Origin: Lentimicrobium sp.
Lineage (GTDB): Bacteria > Bacteroidota > Bacteroidia > Flavobacteriales > Flavobacteriaceae
Length of the DNA: 8,719 nucleotides
NCBI GenBank assembly: GCA_022758945.1
Contig: JAEMQE010000151.1
Span: forward strand, 1 to 8,719
Direction: 5' to 3'
Positions 1-6,771 of the stretch are shown here, piece by piece. Every line of letters starts with the position of its first letter. Positions within the stretch are counted from its first letter, which is position 1. The notes under the pieces are model-generated. The model had not been told where the DNA came from, made no database searches, and saw only the letters and a list, made by a program, of their open reading frames with translations. Position numbers and translations under genes: made by a program.

Positions 1-2
1 TA

Positions 3-754
3 AGACCAGCCACTGCTAATCCAGTATTTTCAGCTGCAAATTGGTCTACTAATGCTTTCCTGCAGGATTAGCAGTTCAAGGAGGTGCATTAATTCCTGTT
101 CCACTAGGAGCGTACAATATTACTTTTAATATGACAACTGGAGATTATGAATTTTTCAATGTAGTTGTTGGTGTAATTGGAAATGTTGCTGGTTCTGGCT
201 GGGGAACTGATTTTGACATGACAACTACAGATGGTATTACTTATACACTTCTTAACCAAGCATTTTTAGTGGATGGTAGTCAAGCTACTCCTGATCCTGA
301 AGCTCGTTTGAAAATTAGAGACAATCACAGTTGGAATGTGAATTTTGGTACTTCAGGAGGAGATGGTTCAAACGCACTTGCTCTAACTGGTACTGCTCAA
401 AACGGTAAAAATGGTGGTGGGGGTAACATTTTTATTCCTTACGGAACTTATGATGTTTCTTTCAATAGAACTACTGGTGCTTGGGCATTTACTCTTAAAT
501 CTTTAGCAGTTAATAAATTCGATGCAGGAAGTTTCAAAGTGTATCCTAATCCGGCAAAAACAAGCTGGAACATTACTTCAAATGATGATATCACATCAGT
601 ACAAGTATATGATATGTTAGGAAAATCAGTTTATGCAAAAACGGCTTCCTCTAAAGAAGTGACTGTTAATGCTGCTGACCTTTCAAAAGGAGTTTATTTT
701 GCAAAAGTTTCAACTGCAAATGGTTCTTCTACTGTTAAGTTAGTAAAAGAATAA
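3..754 (+). CDS. T9SS-sorted SusE/SusF-like glycan-binding protein, 3' part, with apparent frameshift
   Basis: This is the C-terminal part of a secreted protein whose start lies outside the window. Two consecutive modules can be seen. The end of one reads ANWSTNAF...IPVPLGAYNITFN, and a complete second one runs from VIGNVAGSGWGTDFDM to IFIPYGTYDVSFNRTTGAWAF. This module pattern (GxxxxxGW near the start, a W in mid-module, G-Y-x-(V/I)-x-F-(N/D) at the end) resembles the starch-binding modules of SusE/SusF outer-membrane lipoproteins. The last ~72 residues (FKVYPNPAKTSW..., VYDMLGKSV, LSKGVYFAKV, VKLVKE) form a type A T9SS C-terminal sorting domain, which directs export and surface attachment. 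Coding starts in frame 3 (positions 3-59) and continues in frame 2 from about 56 to the TAA at 752-754, so one base appears missing near 57-59. The ATG at 131 lies inside the module and is not a credible start. The product could be a glycan-binding protein or the tail of an enzyme; the ligand is unknown. Confidence 0.8.
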
Positions 755-775
755 ACTAAGTTTAAATTTATAATT

Positions 776-811
776 AATCCCTTACTGCAATTGCAGTAAG
801 GGATTTTTTTT
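776..811 (+). terminator. Rho-independent terminator, perfect palindrome
   Basis: Positions 776-790 and 791-805 are exact reverse complements (left arm starts ATCCCTTACTGCAA at 777). The right arm runs into eight T residues at 804-811. It lies 22 bp after the TAA of the T9SS protein, so it most likely ends that transcript. Because the palindrome has no spacer, the RNA hairpin must open a few central pairs to form its loop. Confidence 0.88.
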
Positions 812-840
812 GGTAAAACGCAACTTGTTTTTACTGTTTT

Positions 841-938
841 GTCTTTTCGACCAACGGGAGACTCGAGCAAAGCGAACAGGCGAAGCAAATCCCATAACGA
901 GAGCAACTGATGCGATTTCTCCCGTTGGTCGAAATGAC
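841..938. repeat. Long-arm inverted repeat, flavobacterial intergenic repeat type
   Basis: TTTCGACCAACGGGAGA at 845-861 is the exact reverse complement of 918-934. After a one-base mismatch the pairing continues for three more bases (GTC at 841-843 with GAC at 936-938). The arms enclose 56 bp with their own biased composition (CGAGCAAAGCGAACAGGCGAAG). The sequence is more GC-rich than its surroundings and does not look coding; the minus-strand translation CHFDQREKSH is a typical by-product of such elements. From general familiarity, repeats beginning GTCATTTCGACC are scattered between genes in flavobacterial genomes. The tract just after it, up to about 985 (ACTCTGCGCTCGACTTGAC), may be a further degenerate piece. 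Whether it is mobilised by a transposase or acts on RNA is unknown. Confidence 0.72.
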
Positions 939-1013
939 AGATAAACCCGTAACTTAATGACACTCTGCGCTCGACTTGACAAATCTTTACTCCGTTAAAT
1001 GCTGTACCATATC

Positions 1014-1046
1014 AAAAAAGGCTGTCTTTTCGGACAGCCTTTTTTT
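1014..1046 (-). terminator. Terminator downstream of acs, bidirectional structure
   Basis: GGCTGTC (1020-1026) pairs with GACAGCC (1033-1039) around the loop TTTTCG. A run of six A precedes the stem (1014-1019) and seven T follow it (1040-1046), so a U-tract is produced whichever strand is transcribed. It lies 16 bp past the minus-strand acs stop at 1062 and is the natural end of that transcript. On the plus strand it would back up the terminator at 776-811. Confidence 0.87.
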
Positions 1047-1061
1047 ATAACTAAAACTTTT

Positions 1062-2969
1062 TTACAATTTCCCTTCTTTAATTTCATCCACAATTTCAGG
1101 ATTCAATAAAGTCGAGGTGTCTCCAAAGTTAGAAAAATCACCTTCGGCTATTTTGCGAAGAATGCGACGCATAATTTTACCCGAACGGGTTTTGGGCAAA
1201 CCGGAAACAAACTGTATTTTGTCTAATTTGGCAATAGGTCCAATGTGGTCTGAAATATGTTGATTGATTTCCTTAGCTAGATTTTCTCTATCACGATATT
1301 CTCCAGATTCTTTCAAGATTACGAAACCATACAAAGCATTTCCTTTGACATCGTGAGGGAAACCTACAATAGCACTTTCGGCAACAGCTGGGTGTTCGTT
1401 TATGGCATCTTCAATTGGTGCAGTTCCAAGATTATGTCCTGAAACAATTACCACGTCATCCACTCGCCCTGTAATTCTATAATAGCCTACTTCGTCTCGT
1501 AATGCGCCATCTCCTGTAAAATATTTTCCAGGAAAAGCACTAAAATAAGTTTCTTTATACCGTTGATGATCACCCCAAATGGTTCTAGCAATTCCTGGCC
1601 AAGGGAATTTGATGCACAAACTTCCGGTAACCTGATTGCCTTCTATTTCATTGCGTTTTTCATCCATTAAAACAGGCTGGATTCCTGGCAATGGCAAAGA
1701 AGCATAAGTGGGTTTTGTTGGTGTTACAAATGGGATTGCCGAAATCATAATTCCTCCAGTTTCAGTTTGCCACCAAGTATCTACTAATGGACAGCGTTTT
1801 CCTCCCACGTGGTCATTATACCAGTGCCAAGCTTCCTCATTGATGGGTTCACCAACAGAACCAATAACTTTCAAAGAGGATAACGGATATTTCTGTACGT
1901 ATTCTAATTTTTCTTTTGCCAAAGCACGAATAGCTGTTGGCGCAGTATAAAATTGAGTGATTTTGTGTTTTTCAATCACTTCCCAGAAACGACTGAAATC
2001 TGGATAAGAGGGAACTCCTTCAAAAATTACAGTCGTAGCTCCATTCAATAACGGACCGTATAAAATATAGGAATGTCCGGTAATCCAGCCAATATCGGCA
2101 GTACACCAATAAACATCGTTTTCTTCATAATTGAAAACATTTTTGAAAGTATAAGCCGTGTAAACCATATATCCAGCGGTAGTATGTACCATTCCTTTTG
2201 GTTTTCCAGTAGAACCTGATGTGTAAAGAATAAACAAAGGATCTTCGGCATCCATAATTTCAGCAACACAATTGTCTGAAGCTTCATCAATTAGAGGTTG
2301 TAACCATTGGTCACGACCTTCTTTCATAGTTATCGAAGTGTTGGTTCTTTTAGCAACCAAAACGGTTTCTACACCAGGACAACTCTTTAATGCTTCGTCA
2401 ATAATTCCTTTTAAATCGATTGTTTTTTCGCCTCTGAATCCACCATCAGAAGTGATGACCATTTTACAATCACAGTCATTGATTCTGGTAGCCACTGCCG
2501 AAGCAGAAAATCCTGCAAAAACAACCGAGTGAATGGCGCCAATTCGGGCACAAGCCAAAACAGAAACGGCCAATTCCGGAATCATGGGTAAATAAATACA
2601 AACCCGATCTCCTTTATTGATGCCTTGTTCGCGCAGTACATTGGCCATTTTAGAAACTCTCGTGTACAAATCGTTATACGTAATGTGTTGCGCTTCCTCA
2701 TTAGGATTATTGGGTTCAAAAATGATGGCTGTTTTCTCGCCTCTTTTGGCAAGATGCCTGTCAAGACAATTTTTGACGATATTTACTTTGGCGCCTTTGA
2801 ACCATTCAATCTTGGCCTCAGCCATATCAAACTCCATTACTTTTTCGCACTCTTGGTACCAGGTGAAGTTTTCGGAAGCTATTTTATTCCAAAATTTTCT
2901 AGGTTCACGAACAGATTTGTTATAATGTTTGAAGTATTGTTCTAAATTTTCGATTTTGTAGTAACTCAT
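1062..2969 (-). CDS. acs: Acetyl-CoA synthetase (AMP-forming acetate--CoA ligase)
   Basis: The enzyme activates acetate with ATP to acetyl-adenylate and transfers it to CoA, giving acetyl-CoA, AMP and pyrophosphate in the cytoplasm. At 635 residues it is close to full family length (about 650). The N-terminal cap domain (QYFKHYNKSVREPRKFW... WFKGAKVNIVKNCLDRHL) is followed by the ANL-superfamily motifs in order: P-loop TSGSTGKPKG at 250-259, WWQTETGG at 399-406 (tryptophan region of the acetate pocket), hinge GRVDDV at 501-506 with VSGHNLGT at 510-516, and PKTRSGKIMRR at 592-602. Lys598 in the last motif is the catalytic lysine of the second half-reaction and the residue acetylated in the Salmonella enzyme (its Lys609). 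The N-terminal MSYYKIENLEQYFKHY supports the ATG at 2967-2969; an A/T-rich leader without a clear Shine-Dalgarno precedes it. It follows the broken satP frame by 25 bp, probably in one transcript, and ends before the terminator at 1014-1046. No lesion is visible. Confidence 0.97.
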   Translation of the reverse strand: MSYYKIENLEQYFKHYNKSVREPRKFWNKIASENFTWYQECEKVMEFDMAEAKIEWFKGAKVNIVKNCLDRHLAKRGEKTAIIFEPNNPNEEAQHITYNDLYTRVSKMANVLREQGINKGDRVCIYLPMIPELAVSVLACARIGAIHSVVFAGFSASAVATRINDCDCKMVITSDGGFRGEKTIDLKGIIDEALKSCPGVETVLVAKRTNTSITMKEGRDQWLQPLIDEASDNCVAEIMDAEDPLFILYTSGSTGKPKGMVHTTAGYMVYTAYTFKNVFNYEENDVYWCTADIGWITGHSYILYGPLLNGATTVIFEGVPSYPDFSRFWEVIEKHKITQFYTAPTAIRALAKEKLEYVQKYPLSSLKVIGSVGEPINEEAWHWYNDHVGGKRCPLVDTWWQTETGGIMISAIPFVTPTKPTYASLPLPGIQPVLMDEKRNEIEGNQVTGSLCIKFPWPGIARTIWGDHQRYKETYFSAFPGKYFTGDGALRDEVGYYRITGRVDDVVIVSGHNLGTAPIEDAINEHPAVAESAIVGFPHDVKGNALYGFVILKESGEYRDRENLAKEINQHISDHIGPIAKLDKIQFVSGLPKTRSGKIMRRILRKIAEGDFSNFGDTSTLLNPEIVDEIKEGKL

Positions 2970-2994
2970 AACTATTCTAATTTATTTTTAATTC

Positions 2995-3480
2995 TTATTT
3001 TTTATTATAAACACCTATTTCATATTTTTTTAAAACTTCTATAATTTCGTCGACAATAGTTTCATCATTAATTGTGGAGGGAATTTGAAAATTTTCGCCA
3101 TCAGCAATACTTCGCATTAGTTTTCCAATTGTGTTTCCGTTTAGCGTTCCAATGAAAAAAGCCAAGGTAAATAAACCCCAAAGTCCCAAATAAAACCCCA
3201 TTGACGCCCCGTCAGGTTTTGTTACTCCAAACAAAGGAAGTGTCCATATCGCAACGAGTGACAATCAAAAGAAGCCATAAGAAGTAAAGGCTGCCATCCC
3301 AAAACCGTTTCCTTTTTTCCATTCCATAACTCCACCAATAAAGATGCCCATTGCCATAATCATTGAATTGAGTTCGAAGAAACCAGCGTTGTGAATGTTT
3401 AATAAAATAGTGGTCATCCCAAAACCAAAAAGCCCTAAGGGTGCTGGATTCGCTGTAGTATCTTTGATGATTTGTTCCAT
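2995..3480 (-). pseudogene. satP: Acetate uptake transporter of the GPR1/FUN34/YaaH (SatP) family, broken
   Basis: The frame begins at the ATG 3478-3480 with NPAPLGLFGFGMTTILLNIHNAGFF. It carries the family signature NPAPLG (residues 11-16) and the first membrane helix of SatP-type acetate/succinate:proton symporters. After 71 residues, SYGFF is followed by TGA (3265-3267) and the same frame continues LSLVAIW...FYLGLWGLFTLAFFIGTLNG to the TAA at 2995-2997. Family members read SYG-x-F-W-L-(S/T)-L-V here, so the TGA stands for a Trp (TGG to TGA). Two further oddities: compared with E. coli SatP, about 7-8 residues are missing between GIFIGG and MEWKKGN in helix 2; and after GTLNGN the expected helices 5 and 6 are replaced by a ~40-residue charged tail (GENFQIPSTINDETIVDEIIEVLKKYEIG) that I do not recognise. 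The downstream piece 2995-3264 could only start at TTG and would lack the signature helix. Probably the first gene of a satP-acs operon, now non-functional, unless the lesions are sequence errors. Confidence 0.85.
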
Positions 3481-3562
3481 AAGTTTAGGTGTGATTTAAA
3501 GGTTTTGTTGGTTTTTTTTAAAGTTTCATCGAAAAAAAATCAATCTAATTGTTTTGAATTCA

Positions 3563-3570
3563 CAAATATA
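3563..3570 (-). promoter_or_regulatory. Candidate -7 box for the satP-acs transcript
   Basis: Read on the minus strand this is TATATTTG, an exact match to the Bacteroidota primary-sigma -7 consensus TAnnTTTG. It lies about 83 bp before the satP ATG, giving a leader of roughly 75 nt. No TTTG/TTG -33 element occurs at the usual 17-23 bp distance, so this is a tentative call in an A/T-rich region. Confidence 0.35.
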
Positions 3571-3735
3571 TCAAACCTGTGCGATTTTTTAATAAAATTT
3601 TTCAAATTCATCTTTTAGAACAAATCCTTACTTAAAATTAATTAGAAATGGATTTTGTTGTTGTTGAAGTGTTTAAAACATATTGAAAAATGAAACGGAT
3701 ATTATGAAATTTTTCCCATTTTGTTTATGTTAGAA

Positions 3736-3759
3736 AAAACGAGGTTTTACCTCAGTTTT
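3736..3759. other. Hairpin in the acs/ppdK intergenic region
   Basis: GAGGT (3741-3745) and ACCTC (3749-3753) pair around TTT. AAAAC (3736-3740) can extend the stem with GTTTT (3755-3759) across a single bulged A at 3754. On the minus strand the stem is followed by GTTTTTT, so it resembles a weak minus-strand terminator. It lies ~40 bp upstream of the candidate ppdK -7 box, so it would be outside that transcript. It could be an operator or stop antisense transcription. Confidence 0.4.
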
Positions 3760-3799
3760 AAATATGACAATTATCATTTTTTATTAGGGTGAATGCTTC

Positions 3800-3807
3800 T
3801 ACCTTTG
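3800..3807 (+). promoter_or_regulatory. Candidate -7 box for ppdK
   Basis: TACCTTTG matches TAnnTTTG exactly and lies 45 bp before the ppdK ATG, predicting a leader of about 35-40 nt. The -33 position holds only a T-run (TCATTTTTT) and no clear TTTG. Confidence 0.45.
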
Positions 3808-3852
3808 GGAAAAATATAAGAAAATAATATAAAACAAATAAAATTTATTAAA

Positions 3853-6609
3853 ATGACAAAAGAGAAAAAAGCCCCAAAATATGTCTATTCTTTTGGTGGT
3901 GGTAAAGCAGATGGAAATGAATCTATGAAAAATTTATTGGGAGGAAAAGGAGCGAATCTAGCTGAAATGGCGGGCCATCCTAACCTAATGTTGCCTGTTC
4001 CTCCAGGATATACACTTACTACAGAAGTATGTACTGCTTTTTACGATAATAAAAAGAAATATCCTGCCGAATTGCAAGGTCAAGCAGACAAAGCTTTGGC
4101 AGCGGTTGAAAAATTAATGGGCAAAAAATTTGGTGACGTCAACAATCCATTATTGCTTTCCGTTCGTTCTGGTGCCAGAAAATCTATGCCCGGAATGATG
4201 GATACCGTTTTGAATATTGGTCTTAACGAACAAACTATCGAAGGAGTTATCAAACAATCTGGTGATGCTCGTTTTGCTTATGATGCTTACCGTCGTTTAA
4301 TAATGATGTATGCCGATGTGGTGATGGAAAAAGCCAACGGAATTGAGCCTAAAGACGGAAAGGGAATTAGGAAAATATTGGACGAAAAATTGGAACATGT
4401 AAAACACAAACAGGGCTATCTATATGACACTGATCTAACTGTCGCTGAATTAAAATCTTTAGTAAAAGAATTTAAAGCTACCATTATCAAAGTATTAGGA
4501 ACACCATTTCCAGAAGATCCAAACGAACAATTATGGGGAAGTATCGGAGGTGTATTTAGCAGTTGGATGGGAAAAAGAGCCATCGAATACCGTCGCATCG
4601 AAAACATACCTCACCAATGGGGAACCGCAGTAAATGTGCAAGCGATGGTTTTTGGTAATATGGGAGATTCGAGTGCTACAGGTGTTGCCTTTACAAGAAA
4701 TCCAGGAAATGGAGAAGATTATTTTTATGGAGAATATTTAATCAATGCTCAAGGTGAAGATGTAGTAGCAGGAATCAGAACTCCGGCACCAGTAAACGAT
4801 AAATCTAAAAATGACCATAGTAGATCATTACCCACTCTCGAAGAAATAATGCCTGTGGCCTACAAACAACTGTTTGAAATTCAGAACAGATTAGAAAATC
4901 ACTACAAAGATATGCAAGATATTGAGTTCACTATCGAAAAGGGAACGCTGTATATGTTGCAATGTCGTATCGGAAAACGTAACGGAGTTGCTGCAGTAAA
5001 AATTGCCAGCGATATGTATAATTCTAAATTAATTGATGCCAATACCGCAGTAATGAGAGTAGGACCAAACCAATTAGTCGAATTATTATTGCCGATGTTG
5101 AATCCGGAAATTCAAAAAATAACAAAACCCATAGCAAAAGGATTGCCAGCTGGACCAGGTGGAGCAATAGGACGCGCAGTTTTTTCATCTCACGATGCTG
5201 TAGAATGGGCAAGCCGTGGCGAAAAAGTAATTTTGGTAAGAGAAGATACTTCCCCTGAAGATGTAGATGGAATGCACAAATCACAAGCTATTCTTACCAC
5301 AAAAGGAGGAATGACTTCACACGCTGCCTTAGTAGCCAGAGGATGGGGAAAATGCTGCATTGTGGGCTGTAACGATATTCAAATTAATAGCGAAACGAAA
5401 TCTATAAGAGCTAACGATGGTACACTAATCAAAGAAGGAGATTGGTTGAGTCTAGACGGTACAAAAGGATTGGTTTACCCAGGAAGTATGGAATTGGTTG
5501 ACGTAGATTTAGATAAAAATCAATCGTACAAAAACTTGATGAAATTAGTTGACAAGACTAAAGTAATTGGTGTTCGTACCAATGCCGAAACCCCAGGAGA
5601 CGCTGAACAAGGAGCCAAATTTGGAGCCGAAGGAATTGGTCTTTTCCGTACCGAACACATGTTTTATGGAGAAGGAAGTGACCAACCTTTATTTTTATTA
5701 CGCAAAATGATTGTGAGTAAAACCGAGAAAGAAAGAAGAGAAGCTTTGAATGGTTTATTCGCATTTGTGAAAAAAGATATCAAGAGAACATTAGGTGTAA
5801 TGAGCGGTTTCCCTGTAACCATTCGTTTGCTCGATCCACCATTGCACGAATTTGTGCCTCACGACAAAGAAAAATTAATTCATTTGAGCAAAGAATTAGG
5901 AATTAGCATGAGTGTATTAAACAGAAGAGTTTTGGCGCTTCACGAAAATAATCCAATGCTTGGTCACAGAGGAGTTCGTTTGGGAGTTAGTTATCCTGAA
6001 ATCACCGAAATGCAAGTTAGAGCCATCTTTGAAGCAACTGTCGAATTGATTAATGAAGGCAAAAAAGCAATGCCGGAAATTATGGTCCCTGTTACTTGTT
6101 CTAAAAATGAATTAAAAAATCAAAGGGAAATCGTTGATTCGGTATATAAAGAAACTTGTGAAAAAATGGGAATCAAAAAAATCCCATATTTGTATGGAAC
6201 AATGATCGAAATTCCTCGTGCCGCTCTAAAAGCAGATAGTATGGCGGAAGAAGCCGATTTCTTTAGCTTTGGAACCAACGATTTAACACAAATGAGTTTT
6301 GGATTCAGCCGTGATGATATCGGAGGATTCCTTCCTAAATATCTTGATTTAGGCATTCTTCCTGATGATCCTTTCCAAACCATTGACCAAGAAGGTGTGG
6401 GTGAGTTGATAAAAATTGGAGTGGAAAGAGGTCGAAAAACCAAACCAAATCTAAAAGTTGGTATTTGTGGCGAACACGGTGGAGATCCTGAAAGTGTTGT
6501 TTTCTGTCACAAAATCGGGATGAACTATGTAAGCTGTTCTCCTTTCCGTGTGCCAATCGCAAGATTAGCAGCAGCTCAAGCCGCTTTATTATTTCCAAGA
6601 GAAAAATAA
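3853..6609 (+). CDS. ppdK: Pyruvate, phosphate dikinase
   Basis: The enzyme interconverts pyruvate, ATP and phosphate with phosphoenolpyruvate, AMP and pyrophosphate in the cytoplasm. It can work toward gluconeogenesis or in PPi-linked glycolysis. All domains are present: N-terminal ATP-grasp nucleotide-binding region with GGKGANLAEM (30-39) and SVRSGARKSMPGMMDT (103-118); the swivelling phosphohistidine domain with TKGGMTSHAALVARGWGKCC, in which His490 is the phosphorylated residue; and the C-terminal PEP/pyruvate TIM barrel with GLFRTEHMF, HRGVRLG, FSFGTNDLTQ, and CGEHGGDP followed by VSCSPFRVPIARLAAAQAA. Cys872 in CGEHGG corresponds to the catalytic cysteine of the Clostridium symbiosum enzyme. 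At 918 residues it is somewhat longer than the ~875 typical of that enzyme, with no visible break. The ATG at 3853 follows an A/T-rich leader and gives a plausible lysine-rich N-terminus. It is monocistronic, with a terminator 31 bp after the stop. No regulatory PPDK kinase/phosphatase gene is adjacent. Confidence 0.97.
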   Translation: MTKEKKAPKYVYSFGGGKADGNESMKNLLGGKGANLAEMAGHPNLMLPVPPGYTLTTEVCTAFYDNKKKYPAELQGQADKALAAVEKLMGKKFGDVNNPLLLSVRSGARKSMPGMMDTVLNIGLNEQTIEGVIKQSGDARFAYDAYRRLIMMYADVVMEKANGIEPKDGKGIRKILDEKLEHVKHKQGYLYDTDLTVAELKSLVKEFKATIIKVLGTPFPEDPNEQLWGSIGGVFSSWMGKRAIEYRRIENIPHQWGTAVNVQAMVFGNMGDSSATGVAFTRNPGNGEDYFYGEYLINAQGEDVVAGIRTPAPVNDKSKNDHSRSLPTLEEIMPVAYKQLFEIQNRLENHYKDMQDIEFTIEKGTLYMLQCRIGKRNGVAAVKIASDMYNSKLIDANTAVMRVGPNQLVELLLPMLNPEIQKITKPIAKGLPAGPGGAIGRAVFSSHDAVEWASRGEKVILVREDTSPEDVDGMHKSQAILTTKGGMTSHAALVARGWGKCCIVGCNDIQINSETKSIRANDGTLIKEGDWLSLDGTKGLVYPGSMELVDVDLDKNQSYKNLMKLVDKTKVIGVRTNAETPGDAEQGAKFGAEGIGLFRTEHMFYGEGSDQPLFLLRKMIVSKTEKERREALNGLFAFVKKDIKRTLGVMSGFPVTIRLLDPPLHEFVPHDKEKLIHLSKELGISMSVLNRRVLALHENNPMLGHRGVRLGVSYPEITEMQVRAIFEATVELINEGKKAMPEIMVPVTCSKNELKNQREIVDSVYKETCEKMGIKKIPYLYGTMIEIPRAALKADSMAEEADFFSFGTNDLTQMSFGFSRDDIGGFLPKYLDLGILPDDPFQTIDQEGVGELIKIGVERGRKTKPNLKVGICGEHGGDPESVVFCHKIGMNYVSCSPFRVPIARLAAAQAALLFPREK

Positions 6610-6633
6610 GTAAAACCTGTTATATTTATAATG

Positions 6634-6668
6634 AAAAACGGCATCCTGAAAAGGGTGCCTTTTTTTTT
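6634..6668 (+). terminator. Rho-independent terminator of ppdK
   Basis: GGCATCC (6640-6646) pairs with GGGTGCC (6653-6659) through one G-U pair around the loop TGAAAA. Nine T follow (6660-6668) and AAAAA precedes the stem. It lies about 30 bp after the ppdK TAA and marks the boundary between the central-metabolism genes and the accessory DNA that follows. Confidence 0.88.
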
Positions 6669-6696
6669 CTGTTTAGAATTAAAAGAAATTAGTTGG

Positions 6697-6714
6697 TTTA
6701 CGGGAAACCGTAAA
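6697..6714. promoter_or_regulatory. 18-bp inverted repeat upstream of the gene at 6772, possible operator
   Basis: TTTACGG-GAAA-CCGTAAA has perfect 7-bp arms around a GAAA centre. It sits directly upstream of a TTG (6716-6718) and 20 bp before the candidate -7 box at 6735. It could be a protein-binding dyad or a short repeat. It has no T-tract after it, so it is not a terminator. Confidence 0.45.
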
Positions 6715-6734
6715 GTTGTTAAGTTTTAATTAGT

Positions 6735-6742
6735 TAAATTTG
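6735..6742 (+). promoter_or_regulatory. Candidate -7 box for the gene at 6772
   Basis: TAAATTTG matches TAnnTTTG. A TTG at 6716-6718 could be the -33 element, with a 16-bp gap, slightly shorter than usual. The predicted RNA would start near 6749 and have a ~23-nt leader before the GTG start. Confidence 0.42.
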
Positions 6743-6771
6743 AATATTATTAATTTAAAAGCAATAGAAAA

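Larger units (their letters stand above)
3481..3852. other. Divergent intergenic region between satP-acs and ppdK
   Basis: This 372-bp, strongly A/T-rich stretch separates two transcription units that diverge from it, so the promoters of both should lie here. I see one candidate -7 box in each direction (3800-3807 plus, 3563-3570 minus) and a hairpin at 3736-3759, each listed separately. No ORF of convincing length or composition and no RNA gene is visible. Confidence 0.7.

Noticed and set aside
131..754. Complete 207-aa gene starting at ATG 131
   Set aside because: The start is inside a SusE/F-like module with no signal peptide, and coding similarity continues upstream through a frameshift.
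694..982. Minus-strand ORFs of 89 and 66 aa
   Set aside because: They are translations of the inverted repeat and terminator region (CHFDQREKSH type), with no plausible protein features.
1708..2945. Plus-strand ORFs of 80-106 aa opposite acs
   Set aside because: They are shadows of the strongly conserved acs frame, with no start signals or recognisable products.
2995..3264. Independent 89-aa membrane protein starting at TTG
   Set aside because: It continues the satP frame directly after the TGA, starts in the middle of a membrane helix and lacks the family signature; better read as the 3' half of the broken gene.
3265..3267. TGA read as Trp (recoded genetic code) or as selenocysteine
   Set aside because: Other genes here use TGG for Trp, and TGA ends the genes at 6772 and 7270. 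There is no sign of a SECIS-like element, and the transporter has additional lesions.
3648..3686. 12-codon ORF (MDFVVVEVFKTY) in the divergent intergenic region, a possible leader peptide
   Set aside because: It contains no run of regulatory codons, is not followed by an attenuator-like structure in phase with ppdK, and lies upstream of the likely ppdK promoter.
4416..6598. Minus-strand ORFs of 63-107 aa opposite ppdK
   Set aside because: They are shadows of the intact ppdK frame, with compositions typical of antisense translation.
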